From a bacterium (GTDB taxonomy: Bacteria; Calescibacteriota; Calescibacteriia; Calescibacteriales; Calescibacteriaceae): a stretch of DNA of 49,316 bases. The position numbers and the translations under genes are program-made. Under the pieces are notes generated by a model, which did no database searches, had not been told where the DNA came from, and saw only the letters and a program-made list of their open reading frames with translations. The stretch is taken from positions 1 to 49,316 of the forward strand of contig JAUQOU010000011.1 of assembly GCA_030550715.1 (NCBI GenBank). Direction: 5' to 3'. Positions 9,415 through 18,147 of the stretch are shown here, piece by piece (position 1 is the stretch's first letter; each line of letters opens with the position of its first letter).

Positions 9415-10614
9415 TCAATCAACTCCGTATTTTTCAAGAACTTTTTTAATCTGTGGGATTATTCTTAAAAAAGCCGAAACAACTTTCGGGTCAAAATGTT
9501 TTCCGGATTCTTTCTTCACAAAATCAACAACTTCATCTATGCCGAACGGTTCTTTGTATGGTCTGCGAGATAAAAGAGCATCTACAACATCAGCAAGGGC
9601 GACTATTCTGGCTTCTATTGGTATCTCTTCACCTTTCAAACCTTTCGGATAACCTTTGCCATCGTATCTTTCATGATGGCATAAAGCTATGTTTGCTCCC
9701 ATCTTCAAAATATCAATATCTGAATCTTTGAGTATATCATATCCGTAAATTGTATGTTTTTGCATCTCTTTGAACTCCTCATCGGTGAGTTTTGATGGTT
9801 TGAGAAGTATTCTATCTGGAACTCCGAGTTTTCCTATATCGTGCATAGGAGCTGCGAGACGCAGTTTTTCGCACCAATCCTCATCAAACCCCATCTCCTT
9901 TGCTATAAGATAAGAGTAAATAGACATTCTGACAAGGTGATTATATGTTGTTTTATCTCTGAACTCAGCAGCTATTGATAACCTTACAACTATCTCTTCT
10001 TGTGTTTTTTTGATTTCAGAATATAAAAGGGCGTTTTCTATTGAGTTTGCAGCATAAGTAGATAGTATCTGCGCAAATTTGAGATCCTCCCCATCGAACT
10101 CTCCTTCAAGCTTGTTTATACCCTCTATAACACCGACTATGTTTCCCAAGTATGTTATGAGAGGAACTGCGATTATATTTTTTGTTTTATAACCTGTTTT
10201 TCTGTCAATCTCGGGATTAAATCGATGGTCAGAATATGGGTCATTTATTATAATTGGTTGCTTTTGAGAAAAGACAAATCCGACTATTCCCTTATCTGGT
10301 TCAAGTTCAATTGTTTCGTCAAGTCCGAGAGCGACTTTTGACCAGAGTTTTTTCTTTTTTTTATCCCATATAAAAATTGATGATCTATCGCAGTTTAGTA
10401 TTTTGCAGAAAAAATAAGCGGTTTTTTCAAGAACTGAATCTATATCACGGAGTGCGCTAGCAGAAAGTGCGAAATCAAAAAGAAGCTTTGTTTTATCAGA
10501 AGAAATAATCTTTTCCGCTTTCTCTGTATCTTTTCCTTCAAAAAACTCAACATTTGGTTCTTCTAAAAACATCTGCTGTAAATTCAGCAAAAATAATCTA
10601 TAAATATTATTCAT
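9415..10614 (-). CDS. GAF plus HD-GYP domain protein (probable cyclic-di-GMP phosphodiesterase)
   Basis: This is a putative cytoplasmic sensor-phosphodiesterase. A GAF domain covers about residues 45-197, with AVPLITYLGNIVGVIEGINK as its typical core. It is followed by an HD-GYP domain (about 213-395) with the metal-binding HDIGKLG (His260, Asp261), HHE (His315) and the GYP triad (323-325). Residue numbers count from the alternative GTG at 10620; ATG at 10614 is preferred here. There is no receiver domain or membrane segment, so a small molecule or redox signal through GAF is likely. No diguanylate cyclase lies in the window. It is divergent from the MBL hydrolase gene, with 86 nt between them. 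Confidence 0.88.
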   Translation of the reverse strand: MNNIYRLFLLNLQQMFLEEPNVEFFEGKDTEKAEKIISSDKTKLLFDFALSASALRDIDSVLEKTAYFFCKILNCDRSSIFIWDKKKKKLWSKVALGLDETIELEPDKGIVGFVFSQKQPIIINDPYSDHRFNPEIDRKTGYKTKNIIAVPLITYLGNIVGVIEGINKLEGEFDGEDLKFAQILSTYAANSIENALLYSEIKKTQEEIVVRLSIAAEFRDKTTYNHLVRMSIYSYLIAKEMGFDEDWCEKLRLAAPMHDIGKLGVPDRILLKPSKLTDEEFKEMQKHTIYGYDILKDSDIDILKMGANIALCHHERYDGKGYPKGLKGEEIPIEARIVALADVVDALLSRRPYKEPFGIDEVVDFVKKESGKHFDPKVVSAFLRIIPQIKKVLEKYGVD

Positions 10615-10700
10615 TATCACAGATAGTTAGCTATTTTCCAGAGTAAAAAGAAAAGTGAAATTCAGAACAAAAACTCAACGAAAAACTATATAAAAATGAC

Positions 10701-11618
10701 ATGAAGAGAAAAACCAGCAAAATTTTTTATATGAAATTAATTTCTATAAGCTTATTTTTCACATATAACTCTTGTTTTTTGTGGGTAGCGAGAGCTTTTC
10801 AGAAATATGAAAATAAATTGAAGGTAGAGAGAATAGAAAGTTTTCCCGAAGATGATTTTCTGGTCTGGCTTGGGCATTCTTCTTTTCTCTTCAAGGTATC
10901 GGGAAAAGTGTTTTACACAGACCCCGTCATATACGAAAAAATCGTAATCATAAGGAGGAGGACAGAATTTCCCGCAGAAGTATCAAAGCTTCCCGCTCCG
11001 AACTTCATCATAATAAGCCATAACCACTATGATCATATGGATATACCATCTTTGAAGACACTGACTGAAAAATCAAAAAACGAAGGGAAAATTCCCGTCA
11101 TACTCGTTCCCGAAAAAGCTTCGTATTATCTTGACGGATTAGGGGCAAAAGTTGTTGAGTTGAGATGGGAAGAGGAGTTTAACGCAGGAGATGTAAAAAT
11201 AAAATCATATCAGGTAAAACATTTTTCTGGAAGAAATCTTTTTGACTGGAACTTTTCAAAATGGAACGCATATCTTGTAGAGACCGAGAAGATAAAAATT
11301 TTTTTTGGTGGAGATACCGCATATATAAAGCTTCCTGAAATATTACCTGATGTTGCTCTTTTACCTATTGGAGCTTGGAAACCGAGGTGGTTTATGAAAA
11401 GGAATCATGTCTCGCCTTGCGAAGCGGTTCAGATGGCAAAAGATATAAAAGCAAAGCTCGTTATACCTATGCATTATGGGACTTTCAGGCAGGGGCTTGA
11501 CACTCCCGAAGAATCACTTGATGAGATGAAAAGGTGCGCAGAAAAACTCGGCCTGAAATACCTAATTCCCAACATAGGACAGATAATAAAAATTGAAGAA
11601 CTTACCGCAGAAGAATAA
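10701..11618 (+). CDS. Metallo-beta-lactamase-fold hydrolase (UlaG/NAPE-PLD-like), membrane-anchored
   Basis: This is a zinc hydrolase of unknown substrate. The metal-binding signature HNHYDH is seen at residues 107-112, with the strand WLGHSSFLF and TDPVI before it. Downstream ligands appear in FFGGDTAY and VIPMHYGTF. The arrangement resembles the UlaG-like and NAPE-phospholipase-D-like branches. Residues 9-31 form a hydrophobic N-terminal segment that could be a signal anchor, so the enzyme may face the periplasm. TATATAAAA directly precedes the start, and there is no Shine-Dalgarno sequence. The gene ends in a terminator shared with cheA. Confidence 0.8.
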   Translation: MKRKTSKIFYMKLISISLFFTYNSCFLWVARAFQKYENKLKVERIESFPEDDFLVWLGHSSFLFKVSGKVFYTDPVIYEKIVIIRRRTEFPAEVSKLPAPNFIIISHNHYDHMDIPSLKTLTEKSKNEGKIPVILVPEKASYYLDGLGAKVVELRWEEEFNAGDVKIKSYQVKHFSGRNLFDWNFSKWNAYLVETEKIKIFFGGDTAYIKLPEILPDVALLPIGAWKPRWFMKRNHVSPCEAVQMAKDIKAKLVIPMHYGTFRQGLDTPEESLDEMKRCAEKLGLKYLIPNIGQIIKIEELTAEE

Positions 11619-11645
11619 AATGATTATACCCTGAAATCATTTTTT
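11617..11645. terminator. Bidirectional terminator between MBL hydrolase gene and cheA
   Basis: AAAATGATT (11617-11625) pairs with AATCATTTT (11635-11643) across a 9-nt loop, with T-runs in both directions. It begins inside the stop codon of the plus-strand gene and covers the TGA of cheA (11637-11639), so one hairpin probably ends both convergent transcripts. Confidence 0.65.
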
Positions 11646-13547
11646 ACCTTCCTCAAGATATTTGAGTATTGAGTAAGTATCTATCACAAGGACTGGCTCT
11701 CCTTCAGCTGAAATAGTTGCTCCCGCTATACCCACTGCTTTTATTCCGCTTATTGTTTTGACCGCAACCTCCTCAGAAGATATAACAGAATCAACGAGTA
11801 TTCCAATTCTCTTTTCAGCTATACCGGCAACTATGAGGTGATACATATCAAGATTATTCCCGCCTATTCCGAGAATATCTCCGAGATAAACAACGGGCAG
11901 CATTATCTCTTTGCGCCAGTTTATAACCGCTTGTCCACTTGCATATTTCAGCTCAGATTTAGAAATCCTTGTTATCTCAATGACAGAAGATAGTGGGATA
12001 AAAAATGTACTGCCGTTGCATACAACTTTCAAGGTGTTCATTATTCCAACCGTGAGGGGGAGCTTTATGGTAACTTTTGTTCCTCTCCCGACTTCTGTAT
12101 TTATATCTATCGTTCCTTTGAGCTCAACGACTTTGGCTTTGACAACATCCATTCCAACGCCTCTTCCCGAAAGTTCGGTGACTTTATCTTTTGATGAAAA
12201 TCCCGGTAGGAATATGAGATTTATTATATCTTTTTCACTCATAGTCATGGCTTGTTCATAGCTTATAAATCCTTTCTCAATGGCTTTTTTTCTTATAACT
12301 TCTGCGTCTATTCCTTTTCCATCGTCTTCCACTTCTATGACGACATTTTCACCTTCGTAGTAGGCACGGAGGAAAATTTTAGCTTCGGGAGGTTTGCCCA
12401 TCCCCACTCTTTCCTCGGCTCTCTCTATACCGTGGTCTATGGCATTTCTTATAAGATGTATCAGGGGCTCCTCTATTTCATCAACTATGTTCCTATCTAT
12501 TTCTGTTTCTTCTCCCTGTATTATGAGCTCTACTTTTTTTTCAAAGTGTCGTGCGAGGTTTCTGACGGTTCCTGGAAATTTGGCAAAAAGAGTTCTTATA
12601 GGTATCATTCTCATTTTCATTATTGAGAACCTGAGCATAGAGATGATTTTATCTATGTTGGCTATGACTTCTGAAACGCGCGCGACATCTTCATCTCTTG
12701 GATATTTCTCTTCTATTCTCGGGAAAAGATTTACAAGGAAGTTTCTTTCAAGTATAAGCTCTTCTGAAAGAGCCATGACCTCATCAACTTTCTGGGTGGA
12801 TATTCTTATTGTTTCATATGCGAATTTTCTTTTCTTCTTATCTTCCTGTCTTTCCGCTTTTACTTCTTCCGATTTTTCTTCTTTTTCTTCTCTTTTCTCA
12901 AAAATTTCCTTTCTCATCACTCCTTCTCTATACTTAGCTTCATCTTCTTTTCTTTGTGTGGCTTGGGGCTGTGAGGGAACATCGGCAGAAACTAATTTTT
13001 CTTTCTTTTTATCTTCGTCTGCTATATTTTTTTCTTTCTCTTTCGTTTCTTCCTTTACTTCTTTTGGTTGCTCTCTTTGGGTTTTTTCTTCTTTTGTTTC
13101 AATTACATCTTCGACAATCTGTCCTGAAATCTTCTTCAAAATCTTCTCTATTTTTTTTATTTCTGGTTCTATATCTATGTCTCCTTCTTCTCCTGTCAGG
13201 GTTATATTTTCGGTGAGGGCTTTGAGCTTTTCAAGGGCATCAAATATTGTGTTTATTATATCTTCTGTGAAAGAAATTCCCTCGTCTCTTATTTTTGCGA
13301 TGAGATTTTCGGTTTTGTGAGCGAGTTCAACGGTTTTTGAAAACCCCAAAAATCCCGCTGCGCCTTTTATAGTATGCCAGCTTCTGAACAAGCTATTTAC
13401 GAACTCCTTCTCATCACCTTCTTTTTTCTCAATTGAAAATAGGTCCGATTCTATTTTGGGTATTATATCTTTAGCTTCTGCTATGTATTGAGATACGTAT
13501 TCTTTTAGCGACTCTTCCCAGCCCTCAATGTTTTCCTCATCTGGCAT
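11637..13547 (-). CDS. cheA: Chemotaxis-type histidine kinase CheA
   Basis: This is a signal-transducing histidine kinase of the CheA family. The Hpt domain carries the phospho-accepting His58 in SWHTIKGAAGFLGF. Residues about 140-245 form a Lys/Glu-rich low-complexity linker where the P2 response-regulator-binding domain would usually be, so P2 seems absent. The dimerisation region (about 245-310), the ATPase boxes RNAIDHG (about 369), DDGKGID (about 408) and GRGVGMDVV (about 462), and a C-terminal CheW-like domain (about 495-632) follow. No cheW, cheY, receptor or methylation genes adjoin it, so its pathway could be motility, pili or another output. It follows gmhA by 62 nt. Confidence 0.93.
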   Translation of the reverse strand: MPDEENIEGWEESLKEYVSQYIAEAKDIIPKIESDLFSIEKKEGDEKEFVNSLFRSWHTIKGAAGFLGFSKTVELAHKTENLIAKIRDEGISFTEDIINTIFDALEKLKALTENITLTGEEGDIDIEPEIKKIEKILKKISGQIVEDVIETKEEKTQREQPKEVKEETKEKEKNIADEDKKKEKLVSADVPSQPQATQRKEDEAKYREGVMRKEIFEKREEKEEKSEEVKAERQEDKKKRKFAYETIRISTQKVDEVMALSEELILERNFLVNLFPRIEEKYPRDEDVARVSEVIANIDKIISMLRFSIMKMRMIPIRTLFAKFPGTVRNLARHFEKKVELIIQGEETEIDRNIVDEIEEPLIHLIRNAIDHGIERAEERVGMGKPPEAKIFLRAYYEGENVVIEVEDDGKGIDAEVIRKKAIEKGFISYEQAMTMSEKDIINLIFLPGFSSKDKVTELSGRGVGMDVVKAKVVELKGTIDINTEVGRGTKVTIKLPLTVGIMNTLKVVCNGSTFFIPLSSVIEITRISKSELKYASGQAVINWRKEIMLPVVYLGDILGIGGNNLDMYHLIVAGIAEKRIGILVDSVISSEEVAVKTISGIKAVGIAGATISAEGEPVLVIDTYSILKYLEEGKK

Positions 13548-13609
13548 ATATAAAAATTTTAATAAGCTTACGGAAAGATTTTAAATTTGTTGTTTATGCG
13601 GCAGGAATA

Positions 13610-14194
13610 TTATTTTTTGTTTGAGGACATTATATTTTCAATTCCTTCGCATATCAGGTGAATTACGACTGAATGTGCCTCCTGAATTCTCTGAGTATCT
13701 GATGAACGAACAGAGATAACAAGGTCTGAAAAACGAGAAATATCCTGAGTATGTTGCCCTACAAGAGCTATTGTGGTAAGGGACATATCTTTTGCTTTTT
13801 TAAGAGCCCTCAGAACATTTTTTGACTTTCCAGATGTTGTGATTCCGAATGCGACATCACCTTTTTCTCCAAGCGCCTCTATCTGTCTTTCAAAAACATA
13901 CTCAAAATCCCAATCATTTGAGATAGCGGTAAGAGCAGATGTATCAACTGTCAGAGCAATTGCAGGAAGAGCTTTTCTCTGCGGGTTTCTGAACTTACCG
14001 ACAAGTTCGGCTGAAAAGTGCTGGGCGTCTGCTGCGCTCCCCCCATTACCAAAAATCAGAACCTTTCCCCCTATCTCAAAGCTCTCAGCTATCAACTCAC
14101 AAGCTCGCTTTATCTGAGGTATGACCTCCACAAGAGATAAAATCACCTTCGCGCTCTCATCTATCGCTCCCGAAAAAATTTCATCAAGATCCAT
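13610..14194 (-). CDS. gmhA: Phosphoheptose isomerase GmhA (SIS domain)
   Basis: This enzyme converts sedoheptulose 7-phosphate to D-glycero-D-manno-heptose 7-phosphate, the first step to the heptose of LPS or of glycosylated proteins. The 194-residue length is standard. The signature FGNGGSAADAQHFSAEL holds His59 and Glu63, and RIQEAHSVVIHLICE holds Gln171 and His179. These four match the zinc ligands known from E. coli GmhA. The sugar-phosphate loop TTSGKSKNV is intact. Other heptose genes (hldE, gmhB) are not in the window. It lies 41 nt after the DUF502 gene, and co-transcription with cheA downstream is possible. Confidence 0.92.
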   Translation of the reverse strand: MDLDEIFSGAIDESAKVILSLVEVIPQIKRACELIAESFEIGGKVLIFGNGGSAADAQHFSAELVGKFRNPQRKALPAIALTVDTSALTAISNDWDFEYVFERQIEALGEKGDVAFGITTSGKSKNVLRALKKAKDMSLTTIALVGQHTQDISRFSDLVISVRSSDTQRIQEAHSVVIHLICEGIENIMSSNKK

Positions 14195-14235
14195 AACCTC
14201 AAATCCTAATATTCATATAAAATATAAATTTTTAT

Positions 14236-14886
14236 CTATTTTTTCTCTTGGACTTGCTCGACTTGGGTTTTGCTTTGTATCTCTGGCAACGACTTCGCCT
14301 CTGGTCTAAATCGCTCTAAAATCCGACTCACATCAGAAATGTGATATGAACCAAGAGATAAGATGAATTTGAGCATGTCATCAGGTTTCCACCCCGGAAG
14401 GTTTATAACCTTCTCTTTCGGGACGACAAAGATAAATCCCGCAAAAGAAGAAGCAAGAAGGATGTTAGAAGTTTTTCCGTCAGATATGACTTCAAAGCCT
14501 GGAATATACATACCTCCGATGTCAACCATCACTGGTTTTCCAAGCTCTGATTTGCTTTTTTGAGCCATATCAACCAAACTCTTGAACGCAGAATAAACCA
14601 TACCGGCAACGGGAATTTTCGTTATACTCCTTTCAAATGTAGAGATAAGGTTATTTACTATGTATGTTCTGGCAACCGCACCTGTGAGTATTACAAAAAC
14701 AAAGAGAGTTATAAGACCTGCTCCGGGAACAGGGAAACCGAAAATATTTTGGTATATCTGTCCAAATATCCTGTCTAAAAAAGAAAAAAGCAGGTATAAA
14801 ATATAGATTGTGCCAAATATGGGTCCGACAGAGATCAGCCCGAAAATGAAGTTATCTTTTACGAATTTTTTCAACTTTTCAAGCAT
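14236..14886 (-). CDS. DUF502 family membrane protein
   Basis: This is a conserved bacterial membrane protein of unknown function. It has two N-terminal membrane segments (about residues 10-32 and 50-75). A soluble part with the DUF502-type pattern follows: NNLISTFERSITKIPVAGMVYSAFK, then FVVPKEKVINLPGWKPDDMLKFILSLG. The C-terminal 30 residues are polar. The start at 14886 is preferred over the longer option at 14940 because it begins right at MLEKLKKFVK, where the family homology seems to start, and because the longer version would overlap the upstream carbonic-anhydrase-like gene by 38 nt. Confidence 0.85.
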   Translation of the reverse strand: MLEKLKKFVKDNFIFGLISVGPIFGTIYILYLLFSFLDRIFGQIYQNIFGFPVPGAGLITLFVFVILTGAVARTYIVNNLISTFERSITKIPVAGMVYSAFKSLVDMAQKSKSELGKPVMVDIGGMYIPGFEVISDGKTSNILLASSFAGFIFVVPKEKVINLPGWKPDDMLKFILSLGSYHISDVSRILERFRPEAKSLPEIQSKTQVEQVQEKK

Positions 14887-14902
14887 AAAAATAAAGCTTA
14901 TG

Positions 14903-15442
14903 CTATTTTTTTGAGTTTTTGTGAATCTGAGAAAGTTCAAAGTATCTCATCGCCGATGAATAAAACATTTTGAGCTCTTTTTCTTTGAGGAATCTTCTTA
15001 TTTTTGCTGGGGAGCCGACGACTACTGCTCCCGGCGGAACTTTCATGTTCTCGGGAACGAGCGCTCCTGCTCCAATTATAGAGTACGGACCTATTTCTGC
15101 TCCGTTCATTATCACGGCTCCCATACCTATAAGGCAAAAATCTTTTATTATGCAACCGTGAATTACCGCTCTGTGCCCAATAGTTACAAAGTCGCCTATA
15201 TAAGTTGGGAAAGAAGCGGTCTCAGCGTGAATGACGCATAAATCCTGAATGTTCGTGTATCTTCCTATACTTATCCAGTTCACATCGCCCCTTATAACTG
15301 AGCCATACCAAACAGAGCTACCTTCATCTATTTTCACAAGACCTATCACAAAGGAGCCGGGAGACAAAAAAACATTTTGATGTATCTCAGGAGAAAACAA
15401 AACACCATCTCTGAATATCGGAATAATATTTCCACTGCGCAT
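14903..15442 (-). CDS. Gamma-class carbonic anhydrase family protein (hexapeptide repeat)
   Basis: This is a left-handed beta-helix protein related to archaeal Cam and to bacterial YrdA/PaaY-type proteins. The hexapeptide pattern (for example VWYGSVIRGDVNWISIG, then IGDFVTIGHRAVIHG and IGMGAVIMNGAEIG) runs over residues 40-150. The three zinc-ligand histidines are His72, His90 and His95, in the spacing of the family. The Cam acidic loop with the proton-shuttle Glu is not evident, so carbonic anhydrase activity is plausible but unproven, as for most of this subfamily. It lies 10 nt after the preceding coiled-coil protein gene, so the two are probably co-transcribed. Confidence 0.88.
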   Translation of the reverse strand: MRSGNIIPIFRDGVLFSPEIHQNVFLSPGSFVIGLVKIDEGSSVWYGSVIRGDVNWISIGRYTNIQDLCVIHAETASFPTYIGDFVTIGHRAVIHGCIIKDFCLIGMGAVIMNGAEIGPYSIIGAGALVPENMKVPPGAVVVGSPAKIRRFLKEKELKMFYSSAMRYFELSQIHKNSKK

Positions 15443-15451
15443 AAGATTAAA

Positions 15452-16198
15452 TTATTTTTGATTAATTTTACTTATTTTGATTAGTTTTAGTTTTTTCGGT
15501 TCCTCTGCTCTCATTGTGTCTCCTGATACCTTAAAGACAATCAGCCCTTTTCTTTTTGCGTATTTTTCTACTCCCTCCCCAAAGCTCATTCCTGCTATCG
15601 CTCCACACAAGGTATAACCTGCATAATCATCTCCCATAAAAAACTCAAAATTTCTCATATCTTCTAAAAGTTCATCTACATCTTGCGACCTCGCATGTGT
15701 TTTCGCAGATACCAAAAGAATAATCTTCCCTTTTCGTGAAGCAATTATTGGACCGTAATCAGCTGTTTCTCCCCTTTCTAAAACCTTTAATCTCTCACAA
15801 CTTGAAATTTCTGAAAAACCCTTTTTTCTCAGAAACTCTTCAGCAAAAGGAATGACCTTATCTCCTACAAATATTCCCCAGCTATCTATAACTTTGTTAA
15901 ATTTCTTATCGCTTTCACAGAGCTGAATTTCTGTTTTTCTTGTCTGTTCACCAGTTTTTCTCAGTTGTTCATCGGTTTTTTTCTGTGATTCTCTGAGCTC
16001 TCTTATTGATTCCCGCAGTTCTCTTATCTGCTCGCCTGCCTCTTTCAACTGCCTATCCGTTTCTTTCTGTAATTCCCTAAGCTCTCTTATCTGCTCTGTA
16101 GTTTCTCTCTGAAATTCCCGTAGTTCTCTCATTTCAATAGCAATTTTCTCTACTAACTTCTCAACTCTTGATAACCTGTCATTTTTCTTTGAGGGCAT
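15452..16198 (-). CDS. Coiled-coil protein with DUF3782/nuclease-like C-terminal domain
   Basis: The function is unknown. Residues 1-90 form a long heptad-like coiled coil built of repeated RELRE, QRETTEQ and KKTDEQL units. The C-terminal part (about 100-235) contains GEFADYGPII-like and KGKIILLVSAKTHARSQDVDELLEDMRNF segments. These resemble the DUF3782-type domains common in thermophiles and cyanobacteria that are thought to have a PD-(D/E)XK nuclease-like fold. The usual E-x-K pair reads S-A-K here (VSAKTHA), so catalysis is doubtful. No toxin or transposase partner is adjacent. The gene starts a probable unit running into the carbonic-anhydrase-like gene. Confidence 0.6.
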   Translation of the reverse strand: MPSKKNDRLSRVEKLVEKIAIEMRELREFQRETTEQIRELRELQKETDRQLKEAGEQIRELRESIRELRESQKKTDEQLRKTGEQTRKTEIQLCESDKKFNKVIDSWGIFVGDKVIPFAEEFLRKKGFSEISSCERLKVLERGETADYGPIIASRKGKIILLVSAKTHARSQDVDELLEDMRNFEFFMGDDYAGYTLCGAIAGMSFGEGVEKYAKRKGLIVFKVSGDTMRAEEPKKLKLIKISKINQK

Positions 16199-16289
16199 AT
16201 AGAGTAATTTAATTTTGCAATGATAAAATACAAAAGTGTTGGATTTCTTGTAAGTAGCCGATGAATGGTCAATTACAGTGCAAATAGTG

Positions 16290-17684
16290 TTAGTGGAGGC
16301 GTGAGACAGTTCCTCTCAAAGAGTTGAGAATCTCCTGCAATCCCTGTTTAGCATCAGAAAAAAGCATAAGAGTGTTTTCTTTTATGAATAGTGGGTTTGG
16401 AACTCCGGCAAATCCCGGAGCCAAGCTTCTTTTTATAACGACAACGGTTTTAGCTCTATCTACATCTAAAATAGGCATACCTGCGATTGGGCTATTTTTA
16501 TCTTCACGGGCAAGAGGATTGACGACATCATTCGCTCCAACAACAATTGCGACATCTGCCTCAGGGAAAAGGTTATTAGATGGTTCAAGTTCAAGAAGGT
16601 CATCGTAAGGTACTCCGGCTTCGGCAAGCAGAACATTCATATGCCCCGGCATTCTTCCTGCAACTGGATGTATGGCAAACTTAACATCTACACCTTTTGA
16701 TTTGAGGTATTTTGCAAGCTCTCCCAAAACATGCTGAGCTTGTGATACAGCAAGACCGTATCCCGGAACTATCATAACAAGCCGGGCATTCTCAAGAAGA
16801 TAAGCAACTTCTTCGGGTGTTGTTGCTTTTATCTTTCCTGCGTAAAATTCATCTTGTTTTTGTTTGAGTTCTTCTGATATTGCTCCGAAAGCACCAAAGA
16901 GAACATTAGCAAAGGACCTGTTCATAGCTTTACTCATAAGGATAGCAAGAATGAATCCCGAACCACCATCAAGAGCTCCCGCTATGATAAGGATATTATT
17001 TTCAAGGACAAAGCCAGTAGCTGCTGCGGCAAGTCCAGCATAAGAGTTGAGAAGACAAATAACAACAGGCATATCCGCACCACCAATAGGGAGAACTATA
17101 AGTATCCCCACAAGAAAGCAGAGGAGAACCATAGCGTAAAAAAGATGAGAAGCAGAAGGGTTAAAGATAAGGTATATCCATATGAATATAGTTATGAAAA
17201 ACAAAAGTATATTTGATTGGTTTTGGAAACGATATGTTATAGGTCTTGAAGGTATGAGTTCGGCAAGCTTACCGAACGCCATAAGACTTCCTGTGAAAGT
17301 TATTGAGCCGAAAAGGACTTCAAAACCTATTGCAGCGATTTTTACGTTTCCCATCTCCGCTCCGTGCCTATAATACTCCGATATACCCACAAGAGAAGCG
17401 GCAAGACCTCCGAAAGAGTGAGAGAGAGCGATTCGCTCGGGCATACGAGTCATGGGCATAAAAATAGCAATAAGCAATCCAATCGTACCACCGATTATAA
17501 ATCCGATAATTATCCATTCATAGCTTACGATTTCTTTTCTGAGGAGAGTTCCAACAATTGCAAGGACCATTCCTGCTGCTGCGATGAAATTTCCCTGTCT
17601 CGCAGTGCGCGGGTCTGTCATCCCTTTTATTCCGAGAATGAAAAAAACAGCAGATAGAAAGTAAATAAAGTTCAGCCAGTTCAT
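16290..17684 (-). CDS. pntB: NAD(P) transhydrogenase subunit beta
   Basis: This is the membrane and NADP-binding subunit of proton-translocating transhydrogenase, which moves hydride between NAD and NADP using the proton gradient. Residues 1-270 hold about eight to nine membrane helices (domain II), with the conserved GGADMPVVICLLNSYAGLAAAATGF. The C-terminal soluble domain III has VPGYGLAVSQAQH, HPVAGRMPGHMNVLLAEAGVPYD, VVGANDVVNP and KRSLAPGFAGVPNPLF, all typical of NADP binding. The ATG at 17684 is chosen over 17702 because GGAGGTGG lies just upstream of it and the longer start has no ribosome site. It follows the pntA membrane part directly. Confidence 0.95.
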   Translation of the reverse strand: MNWLNFIYFLSAVFFILGIKGMTDPRTARQGNFIAAAGMVLAIVGTLLRKEIVSYEWIIIGFIIGGTIGLLIAIFMPMTRMPERIALSHSFGGLAASLVGISEYYRHGAEMGNVKIAAIGFEVLFGSITFTGSLMAFGKLAELIPSRPITYRFQNQSNILLFFITIFIWIYLIFNPSASHLFYAMVLLCFLVGILIVLPIGGADMPVVICLLNSYAGLAAAATGFVLENNILIIAGALDGGSGFILAILMSKAMNRSFANVLFGAFGAISEELKQKQDEFYAGKIKATTPEEVAYLLENARLVMIVPGYGLAVSQAQHVLGELAKYLKSKGVDVKFAIHPVAGRMPGHMNVLLAEAGVPYDDLLELEPSNNLFPEADVAIVVGANDVVNPLAREDKNSPIAGMPILDVDRAKTVVVIKRSLAPGFAGVPNPLFIKENTLMLFSDAKQGLQEILNSLRGTVSRLH

Positions 17685-17690
17685 AAATGG

Positions 17691-17700
17691 CTCCACCTCC
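17691..17700 (-). promoter_or_regulatory. Shine-Dalgarno site deciding the pntB start
   Basis: On the minus strand GGAGGTGGAG lies about 8-10 nt before the ATG at 17684. The alternative in-frame ATG at 17702 is upstream of this site and lacks one, which argues for the shorter protein. Confidence 0.7.
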
Positions 17701-17706
17701 ATCTTT

Positions 17707-18009
17707 TTATCTAATACCTCTTCCTCTGAACATCCTCAGCATACGCTCTGTTATGGCATATCCTCCGAAAAGGTTTATAGATGCGGCGATAACTGCTATG
17801 AAACCTAACGCAGTGGTGAATTTATCGTGTTTCATTCCCGCAACCAAAATCGCTCCAACAATAGAAATAGATGATATAGCATTAGTAAGAGACATAAGAG
17901 GAGTATGGAGAAGAGGCGGAACTCTGGTTATAAGATGATAACCCAAAAATGCCGCTAAGGTGAAAATATATAATCCAATTATAATCCCACCAACTGGTGA
18001 CTGCTCCAT
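17707..18009 (-). CDS. pntAB: NAD(P) transhydrogenase subunit alpha, membrane part (PntAB type)
   Basis: This is a small membrane subunit of split transhydrogenases, corresponding to the C-terminal membrane region of E. coli PntA. The 100 residues hold three membrane helices and the family signature ITRVPPLLHTPLMSLTNAISSISIVGAI. It has a strong Shine-Dalgarno sequence (AAGGAGGA at 18017-18024) and precedes pntB by about 22 nt. The NAD-binding alpha part (domain I, PntAA) would be expected next to it but is not present anywhere in the window. Confidence 0.93.
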   Translation of the reverse strand: MEQSPVGGIIIGLYIFTLAAFLGYHLITRVPPLLHTPLMSLTNAISSISIVGAILVAGMKHDKFTTALGFIAVIAASINLFGGYAITERMLRMFRGRGIR

Positions 18010-18016
18010 AGACCTT

Positions 18017-18024
18017 TCCTCCTT
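18017..18024 (-). promoter_or_regulatory. Shine-Dalgarno site of pntAB
   Basis: AAGGAGGA on the minus strand lies about 7 nt before the ATG at 18009. Confidence 0.75.
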
Positions 18025-18147
18025 TTTAAAGAAAGAAAAAGTTAAGATTTAGTTTAAATATCAGCAATTCCGATAAGGCAAATTCAAAAATTTCAATTGG
18101 AGAAAGTTTTTGATACTTGTTGGAACTTTGATGCAATTTTTTAGAAT

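Noticed and set aside
12394-13320. Plus-strand 308-residue ORF across cheA
   Set aside because: It lies opposite cheA and is a Ser/Phe-rich low-complexity product of the Lys/Glu-rich linker and neighbouring codons; cheA motifs are unambiguous.
14887-14940. Longer N-terminus for the DUF502 protein
   Set aside because: It would overlap the upstream gene by 38 nt and adds a polar stretch before the family-like start at MLEKLKKFVK.
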